Assembly: GCF_025947305.1 (NCBI RefSeq)
Contig: NZ_CP110009.1
Coordinates: forward strand, 1,426,001-1,490,000
Direction of reading: 5' to 3'
Origin: Flavobacterium sp. N3904
GTDB taxonomy: Bacteria; Bacteroidota; Bacteroidia; Flavobacteriales; Flavobacteriaceae
Length of the DNA stretch: 64,000 nucleotides
The position numbers and the translations under genes are program-made. Each line of letters begins with the position of its first letter. Within the stretch, counting starts at the first letter, position 1. The notes beneath the pieces are model-generated. The model was not told the origin of the DNA. It saw nothing but the letters and a program-made list of their open reading frames with translations, and made no database searches. Shown in pieces: positions 52,257 through 62,081 of this stretch.

Positions 52257-55200
52257 ATGGAAAGACCTTCTTTCGCTATATACGACGCATCGGCAGGTTC
52301 CGGAAAAACATATGCTCTTGTCAAAGAATACCTCAAAATCATTCTCACGGCACACAAGAATGATGCTTACCGAAATATCCTTGCCATTACGTTTACCAAC
52401 AAAGCGGTTCACGAAATGAAAAGCCGAATCGTAGGCAGTTTATCTGAATTTGCCAAAGATGAACCCAATGCCAAAGCGTTGGATTTGATGCAGGATTTGG
52501 CAGTAGATACAGCGCTTTCCATTATTCAAATTAAAACCAAATCCCAGCAAATCATCAAGCATATTATCCATAATTATGCCGCTTTTGATATATCGACGAT
52601 CGATAAATTTACACATAAAGTAATTCGTGCTTTTGCACACGATTTAGGATTACCTATGACTTTTGAGGTGACTTTGGATACCGAAAATTTGCTAATTGAA
52701 GCCGTAGATGCCATCATTGCACAAGCAGGCGAAGATGAAACCCTAACTAAATTGCTCATCGATTTCACAATGGAAAAAACCGATGATGATAAATCTTGGG
52801 ACATCTCGCGTGAAATTCTGGAAACGGGAAAATTAGTCCTGAATGAGAATAACCGGAATGAAATTACTCATTTTCAAGACAAATCAATAAGTGATTTTAT
52901 AGCTGTAAAAGAAAAATTAGTTCAAGTCTGTAAAGATTTGGAAAAAGAAAATGCAACGCTTGCCGAAGCAACTTTATCATTAATTGATAAAAATGGAATT
53001 GATTTAAAATCATTTTCCAGAGGAACTTTTCCCAATCATCTGCAAAGCATTGCTGATGAAAAGTTCAATCCAAAAAATAAAATGTTTCGCGAGTTCGAAG
53101 ATATTGCTATTAATAAAACTGCCAAAGACCGAGCTTTAATAGAAAATATCATTTCCGATTTATTACAAACTCTTGCGGAAATTTATAAAAACTTCGAAAA
53201 GAGGAATTTCTACAAAGCGTTCTTAAAAAACATCACCCCTTTATCATTATTAAATACAGTTAGTAATGAATTGGCAAAAATTCAAAATGAACAAAATGTG
53301 CTTTCGATAACCGAATTCAATGCAATTATTCACCGCGAAATCCAAAATCAGCCCGCTCCTTTTATATATGAGCGATTGGGAGAACGGTATCGTCACTTTT
53401 TTATTGACGAATTTCAGGATACTTCCGAAATGCAATGGCAAAACTTGATTCCGCTTATTGATAATGCGCTTTCGGGTCAAGACGATTCGGGACAAAAAGG
53501 AACTTTAATGATTGTAGGTGACCCAAAACAGTCCATTTACCGCTGGCGTGGCGGTAAAGCCGAGCAGTTTATCGAATTGAGCAAAGACCAAAACCCTTTC
53601 AACAATCCCGATAAAAAACTCGAACATTTAGACAAAAATTATAGAAGTTTTTCGCAGGTAATCGAATTCAACAATGATTTCTTTCAATTGTTGTCGAATG
53701 AGTTTAACAATGCAGATTATAAAGATTTATATGAAAATCATAGCCGGCAGAAGACGAATAACAAAGTAGGTGGTTATGTAAATATTTCATTTTTACCAAA
53801 AATTGAAGAACAAGAAAGTGACGATGAAGAGACTCTGGACAAAACGGCACAATATGTTTTGGCTACTTTAAATACCATTCAAAAAGTAATCAATGAAGGA
53901 TTTGAATACAAAGACATTGTAATTCTGACCCGAAAGAGAAGCCAGGGAATAGCGATTGCCAATTATTTGACGGAACAAAGTATTCCGCTTTTGTCCTCCG
54001 AAACGTTGATGATTAAAAATGCAACCGAAGTTCGACTGATTATTCACATATTAAAATATTTAAAAAATAGTTCCGATTTAGAGTCAAAGGCTAACTTTTT
54101 ACAATATTTGGCGCAAAATAAACAAAAGGAGTTGCCTGTTCATGATTTCATAGCCAAAGGAATGGAATTGAAAGAGGAAGCAATTTTCGAGAAGTGGCTT
54201 GAAAACTGTAATATTGAGCTTTCTTTTCAAAACATTAGAAAAAAATCATTGTATGAAGCGGTTGAAATTATTGTTTCAAAGTTTTTAAAAACCAATGATA
54301 ATCTAGAAACTCTTTCCTCAGCAACGGCTTATGTTCAGTATTTCCTAGATATTGTTCTAGAGAGGGATGTTCGTAATCAAGCCGGAATTTCAGATTTTCT
54401 AAATTATTGGGATAAAAACTCTGAAAAATTTAGTATTCCTTCTCCCGAAGGCACAAATGCGGTTCGGATAATGACTATTCATAAATCAAAAGGATTGGAA
54501 TTTCCAGTTGTTATTATGCCTTTTGCCGAAGAAGATTACAACAGAAAGCCAAAAGATAAATTATGGCTTAATTCAGAAGAGCAAGATTTTGATATGCCAA
54601 AAGTACTGGTAGATAACAGTAGTGCTATTGAAGAATTTGGTTCAGCAGCTTCGGCGGTTTATAATTTAAAAAAACAAGAAGAATTGTTGGACAATATTAA
54701 TGTGTTGTACGTGGCTTTGACCCGAGCCGAAGAGCAATTGTATATTATCTCTCAAAACATAAAACCGAGAAAGGATGGAGAATATCCGAGTAATATGGCT
54801 TCTTTTTTTGTAAAATATTTGATTGAACAAGGGCTTTACGATGAAAATCAATTAGAATATGCATTCGGCAATTTGGTTAAGTTATCTGAAAAAGAAAAAC
54901 ATATTGATACTTCCAAAAGCATTCCTGTTGTTTCAGATGTGTTGAATCCTAAAAACATCAAAATTGCCCAAAGGGAAGCATTGATGTGGGGAACACATCA
55001 ACAAGAAGCTATTGAGTTTGGTAATGTAATTCACGAAATTCTTTCTTTTGTAGCTACAAAAAGTGACGTGGAATTAGCAATTAACAAAGCGATTGAAAAC
55101 GGATTAATTACGATATTTCAAAAAGACATTGTTCATAACGCTATTATTGAAATAGTTAATCATCGAGATTTATTGGATCATTTTGCTGAAGGGAATGAGG

Positions 55201-55433
55201 TCTTGAACGAAAAAACGATTATTCAAAAAGAGGGCGGTACAGTCAAGCCAGACCGAATAGTAATAAATAAGGCAAAAGAAGTCTTTTTACTGGACTATAA
55301 AACGGGGCTTCCCAATCCAAAATATAAATATCAATTGGAAAACTATCAAATGGCTATCGAAAAGATGGGATTCAAAGTGCTAAAAAAAGCACTTGTGTAC
55401 ATAGGAGTCGAAATCGATGTAGTACATTTGTAA
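52257..55433 (+). CDS. AddA/RecB-like UvrD-type helicase-nuclease
   Basis: A 1058-residue protein for processing DNA double-strand ends. The Walker A motif is ASAGSGKTYALVKEYL (11-26). Motif II is FFIDEFQDTSEMQW, and GDPKQSIYRWRGGKAEQF and VRIMTIHKSKGLEFPVVIMPF are motifs III and V; LYVALTRAEEQLYII is motif VI. The last 150 residues form a PD-(D/E)XK nuclease (IHEILSF, KPDRIVINKAKEVFLLDYKTG). The partner AddB-like nuclease lies 2.9 kb downstream, after kbl and ompA. Confidence 0.92.
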   Translation: MERPSFAIYDASAGSGKTYALVKEYLKIILTAHKNDAYRNILAITFTNKAVHEMKSRIVGSLSEFAKDEPNAKALDLMQDLAVDTALSIIQIKTKSQQIIKHIIHNYAAFDISTIDKFTHKVIRAFAHDLGLPMTFEVTLDTENLLIEAVDAIIAQAGEDETLTKLLIDFTMEKTDDDKSWDISREILETGKLVLNENNRNEITHFQDKSISDFIAVKEKLVQVCKDLEKENATLAEATLSLIDKNGIDLKSFSRGTFPNHLQSIADEKFNPKNKMFREFEDIAINKTAKDRALIENIISDLLQTLAEIYKNFEKRNFYKAFLKNITPLSLLNTVSNELAKIQNEQNVLSITEFNAIIHREIQNQPAPFIYERLGERYRHFFIDEFQDTSEMQWQNLIPLIDNALSGQDDSGQKGTLMIVGDPKQSIYRWRGGKAEQFIELSKDQNPFNNPDKKLEHLDKNYRSFSQVIEFNNDFFQLLSNEFNNADYKDLYENHSRQKTNNKVGGYVNISFLPKIEEQESDDEETLDKTAQYVLATLNTIQKVINEGFEYKDIVILTRKRSQGIAIANYLTEQSIPLLSSETLMIKNATEVRLIIHILKYLKNSSDLESKANFLQYLAQNKQKELPVHDFIAKGMELKEEAIFEKWLENCNIELSFQNIRKKSLYEAVEIIVSKFLKTNDNLETLSSATAYVQYFLDIVLERDVRNQAGISDFLNYWDKNSEKFSIPSPEGTNAVRIMTIHKSKGLEFPVVIMPFAEEDYNRKPKDKLWLNSEEQDFDMPKVLVDNSSAIEEFGSAASAVYNLKKQEELLDNINVLYVALTRAEEQLYIISQNIKPRKDGEYPSNMASFFVKYLIEQGLYDENQLEYAFGNLVKLSEKEKHIDTSKSIPVVSDVLNPKNIKIAQREALMWGTHQQEAIEFGNVIHEILSFVATKSDVELAINKAIENGLITIFQKDIVHNAIIEIVNHRDLLDHFAEGNEVLNEKTIIQKEGGTVKPDRIVINKAKEVFLLDYKTGLPNPKYKYQLENYQMAIEKMGFKVLKKALVYIGVEIDVVHL

Positions 55434-55507
55434 AAAAAAAAGAATTGTCAGATAGCAAAGTTTATAGCCTATTTGCCTTTAATTGTTAAGATTTAAAAAC
55501 TAATAAA

Positions 55508-56701
55508 ATGTACGGTAAAATTCAACAACACTTACAATCAGAACTTCAAACTATTGAAGAAAACGGAATTTTCAAAAAAGAAAGAATAATTACTTCACCA
55601 CAAGGAGCTGAAATTACGATTTCAACAGGTGAAACGGTCTTAAATTTTTGTGCTAATAACTATTTAGGACTGTCTTCACATCCCGAAGTAGTTCAAGCGG
55701 CCAAAGATGCTATGGATACTCATGGTTTTGGAATGTCATCTGTGCGTTTCATTTGTGGGACACAGGATATTCATAAAACATTAGAAAAAAAGATAGCGGA
55801 TTTCTATGGCACTGAAGACACTATATTATACGCAGCAGCTTTTGATGCCAATGGAGGGGTTTTTGAACCTTTGTTTGGAGAAAATGACGCTATTATATCG
55901 GACAGCTTGAATCACGCTTCTATTATAGACGGAGTTCGTCTGTGCAAAGCGGCTCGTTATCGCTATGAAAATAGCAATATGGAAGATTTAGAGCAGCAAT
56001 TAATTAGAGCAAATGAAGCAGGAGCTCGTTTTAAAATAATTGTGACCGATGGTGTTTTCTCTATGGACGGTGTTGTAGCACCTTTGGATAAAATATGTGA
56101 CTTAGCTGATAAATATGATGCTTTGGTCATGGTGGATGAATGCCATGCTGCTGGATTTATTGGAGCAACAGGGAAAGGTACTCTAGAAGCCAAAGGAGTA
56201 ATGGGACGTGTGGATATTATAACAGGAACATTAGGAAAAGCATTGGGAGGTGCTATGGGAGGATATACAACCGCCAAAAAAGAAATAATCGAATTATTGC
56301 GTCAAAGATCCAGACCTTATTTGTTTTCAAATTCATTAGCGCCAGCTATTGTTGGAGCTTCTATAAAGGTGTTTGAGTTGTTAGAAAAAGACACAACACT
56401 TAGAGATCAACTAGAATGGAATACCAATTATTTTAAAGCAGGAATGAAAAAAGCTGGTTTTGATATAGTAGAAGGAGACTCAGCTATAGTGCCAGTGATG
56501 TTATATGATGCAAAATTAGCCCAAAATATGGCCAACGAGTTATTGAAAGAGGGGGTTTATGTTATTGGATTCTTTTTTCCAGTGGTATCTAAGGATAAAG
56601 CTAGGATAAGAGTGCAGTTATCGGCGGCACATACAAAAGAACATTTGGATAAGGCAATTCATGCTTTTGTGGCTGTTGGTAAGAGACTTGCTGTAATATA
56701 A
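55508..56701 (+). CDS. kbl: Glycine C-acetyltransferase (2-amino-3-ketobutyrate CoA ligase)
   Basis: A 397-residue PLP enzyme of the alpha-oxoamine synthase family, which makes or splits 2-amino-3-oxobutyrate in threonine breakdown. The PLP Lys is Lys244 in [48 protein letters not shown] and [17 protein letters not shown] are family motifs. No threonine dehydrogenase gene is adjacent. It follows the helicase by 74 bp. Confidence 0.95.
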   Translation: MYGKIQQHLQSELQTIEENGIFKKERIITSPQGAEITISTGETVLNFCANNYLGLSSHPEVVQAAKDAMDTHGFGMSSVRFICGTQDIHKTLEKKIADFYGTEDTILYAAAFDANGGVFEPLFGENDAIISDSLNHASIIDGVRLCKAARYRYENSNMEDLEQQLIRANEAGARFKIIVTDGVFSMDGVVAPLDKICDLADKYDALVMVDECHAAGFIGATGKGTLEAKGVMGRVDIITGTLGKALGGAMGGYTTAKKEIIELLRQRSRPYLFSNSLAPAIVGASIKVFELLEKDTTLRDQLEWNTNYFKAGMKKAGFDIVEGDSAIVPVMLYDAKLAQNMANELLKEGVYVIGFFFPVVSKDKARIRVQLSAAHTKEHLDKAIHAFVAVGKRLAVI

Positions 56702-56745
56702 TTGTTAAATTTTGAGTTTTCGGAGTGTATTATTTAACATTTTAT

Positions 56746-56776
56746 TTTGATGTTACAGAAAATCATCCTACATTTG
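56746..56776 (+). promoter_or_regulatory. Strong Bacteroidota promoter of the ompA-family gene
   Basis: TTTG (56746-56749) and TACATTTG (56769-56776) are separated by exactly 19 nt, a full consensus match. The start codon is 37 nt downstream. Confidence 0.75.
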
Positions 56777-56812
56777 TTTCAAATTAACTAATTGTAATTA
56801 AAAAAACAAAGT

Positions 56813-58282
56813 ATGAAACATCTTAACAAACTTTTAGTTGCTGGTATGATGGTGATGGGACTAAGTTCTCAAGCACAAGACAGCAACAATAAATGGGCTA
56901 TCGGTTTTGGAGTAAACGCGATTGACTACAGATCAAGTGCAGGGGGAAGTTTTCCTGATCAGTTTGATCAACCTTTTCTGGTAAGTGAACAATGGAATAT
57001 TCTTCCTTCTGTCTCTTATATTACTGCGTCTAGATACGTAGGTAGTGGATTTATCGTAGGACTTACAGGGTCTATCAACCAAATTGATAAATTTGTTTAT
57101 GCTGTCCCTGGACAAACTGCAGGTGGCCCAAATGATTATGCTGTAAGCAATCCTGGAGACTTGATGTATTATGGTATCGATGCTACTGTAACATATAGTT
57201 TCATGGAATTAATTAAATCTAAAGTAATTGAGCCAACCTTAAGCGTTGGAGGTGGTTATACATTCTTAGGAAAAGAAAGCTACGGAACTGTAAATCCAGG
57301 TGTTGGATTAAACCTTTGGTTTACTGAAAACATTGGTCTTTCTTTATTAGGGACATACAAAAAATCTTTTGGAGATAGAACTTATCCAGCGTCAACAAGT
57401 ACCCCAGATGCTCCTTCTTACACTCAATATTCTGCAGGTCTAACTTTCAAGTTTGGTGCTAAAGATACTGATGGAGATGGAATCTATGACAAGGATGATG
57501 CTTGTCCAGAAGTTGCAGGTTTAAAACAATTCAATGGTTGTCCTGATACAGATGGAGACGGAATCGAAGATTCTAAAGATAAATGTCCTACTATTGCAGG
57601 TCCAGCAGAATTCCAAGGATGTCCTGATACAGACGGAGACGGTGTAGCAGATCCTGATGATGCTTGTCCTACAACTCCTGGTTTAAAACAATTTAAAGGA
57701 TGTCCAGATACTGACGGCGATGGTACTCCAGATCCTTCTGACAAATGTCCTACAGTTGCAGGTCCAGCAAGTAACGGTGGTTGTCCAATCCCAGTTTTAG
57801 ATTCAGATGGAGATACTATTCCAGATGATGTAGATGCTTGTCCTTTATTAGCTGGTCCAGCTGATAACAAAGGGTGTCCTAAAGTAACTGCTGAATCATT
57901 AGAAACTCTTAGAGTTGAAGCTAGATCTATTTTCTTCGATACAGGTAAAGCAACTTTCAGTACAACTCAAGGTAACACATCTGGAAGATTGGATGCTATC
58001 AAAGAAGTATTGAAAAACTATCCTACTGCTAAGTTTGCTATAAACGGTTATACTGATAATGTTGGTAAACCTGCAATGAATCAAAAATTGTCAGAAGCTA
58101 GAGCTAAAGCAGTTTATGATGCATTAGTATCAAGAGGTATTAATCCAGCTAATTTGACTTATACAGGATATGGAGATAAAAATCCAGTAAAATCTAACAA
58201 AATTGCTTCAGGTAGAGCTGAAAACAGAAGAACTGAAGTTGTATATGTTGGAGGTGTTGATGGAGTTGAAATCAAAAAATAA
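56813..58282 (+). CDS. OmpA-family outer membrane protein with TSP3 repeats
   Basis: A 489-residue abundant-type outer membrane protein. Signal peptide to about 21 (LSSQAQ), an N-terminal beta-barrel (about 25-215), then five calcium-binding thrombospondin type 3 repeats (DTDGDGI-x-D-x2-D-x-CP, about 220-350), then an OmpA peptidoglycan-binding domain (IFFDTGKATF, INGYTDNVGKPAMNQKLSEARAKAVYDALVSRGI, GRAENRRTEVV). It anchors the outer membrane to the cell wall. A canonical promoter and terminator make it a single transcription unit. Confidence 0.96.
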   Translation: MKHLNKLLVAGMMVMGLSSQAQDSNNKWAIGFGVNAIDYRSSAGGSFPDQFDQPFLVSEQWNILPSVSYITASRYVGSGFIVGLTGSINQIDKFVYAVPGQTAGGPNDYAVSNPGDLMYYGIDATVTYSFMELIKSKVIEPTLSVGGGYTFLGKESYGTVNPGVGLNLWFTENIGLSLLGTYKKSFGDRTYPASTSTPDAPSYTQYSAGLTFKFGAKDTDGDGIYDKDDACPEVAGLKQFNGCPDTDGDGIEDSKDKCPTIAGPAEFQGCPDTDGDGVADPDDACPTTPGLKQFKGCPDTDGDGTPDPSDKCPTVAGPASNGGCPIPVLDSDGDTIPDDVDACPLLAGPADNKGCPKVTAESLETLRVEARSIFFDTGKATFSTTQGNTSGRLDAIKEVLKNYPTAKFAINGYTDNVGKPAMNQKLSEARAKAVYDALVSRGINPANLTYTGYGDKNPVKSNKIASGRAENRRTEVVYVGGVDGVEIKK

Positions 58283-58303
58283 TATTTAATTAATATAATT
58301 TTT

Positions 58304-58340
58304 AAAAAGCCGTTCTTAATTGAACGGCTTTTTTTATATT
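58304..58340 (+). terminator. Terminator of the ompA-family gene
   Basis: AAAAAGCCGTTC and GAACGGCTTTTT form a 12-bp perfect stem with a 6-nt loop and a T-run. The AddB-like gene begins 6 bp later. Confidence 0.9.
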
Positions 58341-58346
58341 TATAAA

Positions 58347-61112
58347 ATGACAAATATTTCTTTTTTAGATAAAATAGGAACAGTTCTATTATCAGAACCA
58401 AATGAGGTAATTTCTAATACAATTGTGGTATTACCCAATAAGCGAGCCAAAATATTTCTTGTTGAAGCATTAAAAAAACAGGCGAATGAAAATATATTCT
58501 CGCCAGAAATTATTAGTGTTGAAGATTTTGTTCAAGATATATCAGGGATAAGAACCATAGATCCAATTGAATTGTTATTCGAATTTTATGAAGTCTATTT
58601 GTCCATTACACAGAAAAGAGATCAACAATCTTTTGAGCTTTTTGCCAATTGGGCAAAAACATTACTCCAAGATTTCAATGAAATAGACCGCTATTTATTA
58701 GATTCAAATCATGTTTTGTCTTATTTAAAAGATATTGAAGACATCAAAAAATGGGGAATTGAAGTTGAAAATAAAACCCAGTTACTAGAAAACTACATTG
58801 ATTTTTGGAAATTACTACCCAAATACTATCAATCTCTTTATGAACATTTACTGCTAAAGGGAATCGGGTATCAAGGTTTGATATACCGGGAAGCAGTAAA
58901 AAACATTGATAATTTTTCCAAATCTATTGCAGGAAAACAATTTGTCTTTGCAGGGTTTAATGCATTGAATGCTTCCGAAGAAAAAATAATTCAGCATCTT
59001 ATTGCTAATGATCAGGCCAAAATATATTGGGACGCTGATCAAACATTCCTGAACGACCCTTATCACGATGCGGGTTTATTTGTGAGACGATTCAAAGAAA
59101 GCTGGAAACACTACAAATCACATCCTTTTGAATGGATAGTGGATGATTTTTCGAATACCAAAAGCATCCAAGTTATTGGTACACCAAAAACGATAGGTCA
59201 GGCCAAGATTGCTGGAAGTATTATTGAGCAAATAAATATTGAAAAACCTGATGCTTCACTAGATAAAGTGGCTATAGTTCTAGGTGAAGAGAATTTGTTA
59301 ATTCCACTCTTGTATTCACTTCCAAGTTCGGTTGGAGCTTTGAATATTACTATGGGTTATTCGAGCAAAAACAACCCAGCGCAAATTCTGATAGCTAAAT
59401 TATTTAAAATGCACACCAATGCATTGTCAAGAGGTAACAGTAGTTATGTTTTTTATTATAAAGATGTGCTGGATATATTAACCCATCCGTTAATTGAACC
59501 GTATGCCAACACAAGTACTTTGGTTAGTATTATTAATAAAAATAATTATACGTTTATCAGTCATCATAAATTATTGGAATTGAATAATAATGGCAGTGAT
59601 TTATTTTCTCTGGTTTTTCAAAAATGGGAGAAGGGTTCGATTTCCGTTCTGGAAATAATTTCGAGTTTATTGCTAAAGGTTAAGAATAATTTGAACAATG
59701 AAAATGAAGAAGAAAAAATAACCAAATCCTTTGTTTATGCCATTTTTAAAGTAATTAATAAATTGATTAATTACTATTCTAACCACAAAGAAATTGATAC
59801 GATTGATGCGTTGCATGCAATTTACAAGCAAGTAATTGATTTGGCTGAAGTTTCTTTTGAAGGAGAACCTTTAAACGGACTTCAAATTATGGGAGTTCTC
59901 GAAAGCAGGGTTTTGGACTTTGAAACGGTTATTATCACTTCTATGAACGAAGGAAAATTCCCAGCCGGTAAATCACAAAACTCATTTATTCCTTATGATG
60001 TAAAGCGCGAATTGGGGTTGCCCACTTTTAAAGAGAAAGATGCCATTTACACTTATCACTTTTATCATTTGTTGCAACGTGCCAAAAACATTTATTTGTT
60101 GTATAATACCGAAAGTGAAGGATTGGATGCTGGGGAAAAAAGTCGTTTCATTACCCAATTGGAGGTAGAGAAACAACCCAAACACAATTTAACCCACGAA
60201 ATTTACAATGCTGTTTTGCCTGAAACTGCGTATCAACCAATGGTAATTCCGAAATCGGAAAAGGTTATGATACGTTTGAAAGAAATTGCTGAAAAAGGGT
60301 TTTCACCATCAGCTTTGACGAGTTATATACGGAATCCGATTCAGTTTTATTTTCAGAAAATTTTGCGAATAAGTGAAGTTGAGGAAGTTGAAGAAAACAT
60401 TGCTTTGAATACTTTGGGGACTATTATTCATGAAACTTTACGAGTTTTATACGAACCTTTTATTGGTAAATTCATTTCAGAAACAGACATTCAAAATTGC
60501 ATTAAGCGAATTGATTCCGAAGTTTTAATTCAATTTAAAGTAGTTTACAAAGAAGGGGAAATCAAAAAAGGGCGAAATTTATTGGCTTTTGAAGTCGCAA
60601 AACGCAATGTTTTTAATTTCCTGAAAGTAGAATTAGAAAGTATTAAAAATGGTGACGCCATAAAGATTCTGGAACTTGAAAAAACATTTGAAAGAATGGT
60701 TCAACATCCTAGTTTGCCATTTCCCGTTTTGATTAAAGGAAATGTAGACAGGATAGAAGAACGCAACGGTATCATCAGAATCATTGATTACAAAACGGGT
60801 AAAGTGGAGAAATCCAGTGTTACGCTTAAATCTTGGAAAGGATTGACAGCTGATATTAAAAACGATAAAATCATTCAGGTTTTGGCATACGCCTATATGT
60901 ATGAAGAAAATGCCAAAGGCAAACCTATTGAGGCAGGAATTATTTCGTTCAAAAATCTAAAATCAGGATTCTTGCCTTTTAATTTTAAAGAAGAAAAAGA
61001 GGGTGTTTCTATTATTAACCAAGAAATCCAATCCAATTATTTAGAGCAAATTGTTTTGTTGTTGAATGAAATATTAGACGCATCAATTCCTTTTGAGGAG
61101 AAAATTTTATAA
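58347..61112 (+). CDS. AddB-like PD-(D/E)XK nuclease
   Basis: A 921-residue protein expected to act with the AddA-like helicase on broken DNA ends. The N-terminal half looks like an inactive helicase (NTIVVLPNKRAKIFLVEALKKQ, DKVAIVLGEENLLIPLLYSLP, ETVIITSMNEGKFPAGKSQNSFIPYDVKRELG). The C-terminal nuclease has HETLRVLYEPF, VDRIEERNGIIRIIDYKTGKVEK and QVLAYAYMYEE. I do not see the four-Cys iron-sulfur set known from Bacillus AddB. ATG 58347 follows the ompA terminator, so a separate or readthrough promoter is needed. Confidence 0.88.
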   Translation: MTNISFLDKIGTVLLSEPNEVISNTIVVLPNKRAKIFLVEALKKQANENIFSPEIISVEDFVQDISGIRTIDPIELLFEFYEVYLSITQKRDQQSFELFANWAKTLLQDFNEIDRYLLDSNHVLSYLKDIEDIKKWGIEVENKTQLLENYIDFWKLLPKYYQSLYEHLLLKGIGYQGLIYREAVKNIDNFSKSIAGKQFVFAGFNALNASEEKIIQHLIANDQAKIYWDADQTFLNDPYHDAGLFVRRFKESWKHYKSHPFEWIVDDFSNTKSIQVIGTPKTIGQAKIAGSIIEQINIEKPDASLDKVAIVLGEENLLIPLLYSLPSSVGALNITMGYSSKNNPAQILIAKLFKMHTNALSRGNSSYVFYYKDVLDILTHPLIEPYANTSTLVSIINKNNYTFISHHKLLELNNNGSDLFSLVFQKWEKGSISVLEIISSLLLKVKNNLNNENEEEKITKSFVYAIFKVINKLINYYSNHKEIDTIDALHAIYKQVIDLAEVSFEGEPLNGLQIMGVLESRVLDFETVIITSMNEGKFPAGKSQNSFIPYDVKRELGLPTFKEKDAIYTYHFYHLLQRAKNIYLLYNTESEGLDAGEKSRFITQLEVEKQPKHNLTHEIYNAVLPETAYQPMVIPKSEKVMIRLKEIAEKGFSPSALTSYIRNPIQFYFQKILRISEVEEVEENIALNTLGTIIHETLRVLYEPFIGKFISETDIQNCIKRIDSEVLIQFKVVYKEGEIKKGRNLLAFEVAKRNVFNFLKVELESIKNGDAIKILELEKTFERMVQHPSLPFPVLIKGNVDRIEERNGIIRIIDYKTGKVEKSSVTLKSWKGLTADIKNDKIIQVLAYAYMYEENAKGKPIEAGIISFKNLKSGFLPFNFKEEKEGVSIINQEIQSNYLEQIVLLLNEILDASIPFEEKIL

Positions 61113-61116
61113 AAGA

Positions 61117-61413
61117 ATGAGTAGAAAATGGAACAACCTGTTTGCGTTTTTCAAAAGCACGCTTGTGATTAATTTTGCAGCTAGTTTTTTTGTCTTTCTT
61201 TTTGGTGGACTTATAGCTTTTAATTATTCGGTTCTGACTTTTGGTTTTGGTTTAAGTTTACTCTTTAAAGAAGTTAACTCCAAAAATGAATACGTGTTTT
61301 ATTTCAATAATAAAATTTCCAAAATGCAGCTTTGGGTTTATTCTTGGGCTTTTACTTTTGGTTTTTTAGTAGTTTCTGTTTTTATTTTTAATTTGATAAA
61401 GAGACTATTTTGA
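61117..61413 (+). CDS. Small membrane protein (98 aa)
   Basis: Two hydrophobic segments are visible (LVINFAASFFVFLFGGLIAFNYSVLTFGFGLSLLF at about 14-48 and LWVYSWAFTFGFLVVSVFIFNLI at about 71-93). It starts 4 bp after the AddB-like gene and ends overlapping the ABC ATPase start, so all are probably one operon. It could be a membrane partner of the ATPase, but the family is not recognised. Confidence 0.65.
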   Translation: MSRKWNNLFAFFKSTLVINFAASFFVFLFGGLIAFNYSVLTFGFGLSLLFKEVNSKNEYVFYFNNKISKMQLWVYSWAFTFGFLVVSVFIFNLIKRLF

Positions 61414-62081
61414 AAAAGCATTTATTAGAAATGGATAGCATTCAAAAACATTTTGATAATAAAAATATATTGTCGGATGTTTATTTAAAATGCGAAACAA
61501 ATGATATTATTGGGCTTCTTGGCAGAAATGGTTCGGGTAAGTCAACTTTGCTGAAAATTATATTTGGTATTGAATCTGCCGATTTTAAGTTTGTTAGAAT
61601 TGACGGGACTGTTAAATCTTCCACAAAGGATTTGTTTAACGAAATTAGTTACCTGCCTCAAGATAATTGTATTCCGAAGGCATTTTCAGTTAGAAAAGCG
61701 ATTCAACTGTCTGTTTCAAAGGAAAATATTTCAGAGTTTTATGCAGATGAAATTATTGCATCGATTTTAGATAAAAAAATTGCTCATTTGTCTGGTGGTG
61801 AATTGCGCTATTTGGAAATTAAAATTATCCTGAATAATACTTCAAAATTTGTTTTGTTGGATGAACCTTATAATGGTCTATCACCTTTGTTGGTAGCGAA
61901 AGTCAATGAATTAATAATTAAGAATTCAGAAATCAAAGGAATTATTATTTCTGACCATAATTATGAGAATGTAATCAAAGTGTCAAATAAATTGGTTTTG
62001 CTCAAAGAAGGCAAGGCACATCATCTACATTCTAAACAAGAATTGATAGAGAAAGGCTATTTAAAAGAAGGAATGCTTTAG
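61410..62081 (+). CDS. ABC transporter ATP-binding protein
   Basis: A 223-residue ATPase. Walker A is GRNGSGKST at 38-46, the Q-loop is SYLPQDN, the signature is LSGGE, Walker B is FVLLDEPYNGL, and the H-loop His is in IIISDHN. The start is uncertain: TTG 61410 overlaps the previous stop (TTGA) and gives the usual first strand HLLEMDSIQ, while ATG 61431 would cut this strand. No typical permease is next to it; the 98-residue membrane protein is the only candidate. Confidence 0.88.
   Translation: MKKHLLEMDSIQKHFDNKNILSDVYLKCETNDIIGLLGRNGSGKSTLLKIIFGIESADFKFVRIDGTVKSSTKDLFNEISYLPQDNCIPKAFSVRKAIQLSVSKENISEFYADEIIASILDKKIAHLSGGELRYLEIKIILNNTSKFVLLDEPYNGLSPLLVAKVNELIIKNSEIKGIIISDHNYENVIKVSNKLVLLKEGKAHHLHSKQELIEKGYLKEGML

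Noticed and set aside
57484..57870. Ser/Gly/Pro-rich minus-strand frame opposite the TSP3 repeats
   Set aside because: It is the mirror of the Asp/Gly-rich calcium-binding repeats and has no independent evidence.
57440..57880. Repeat array in the ompA-family gene considered as CRISPR-like
   Set aside because: The repeats are in frame and encode TSP3 units; copies vary and there are no unique spacers of constant length.
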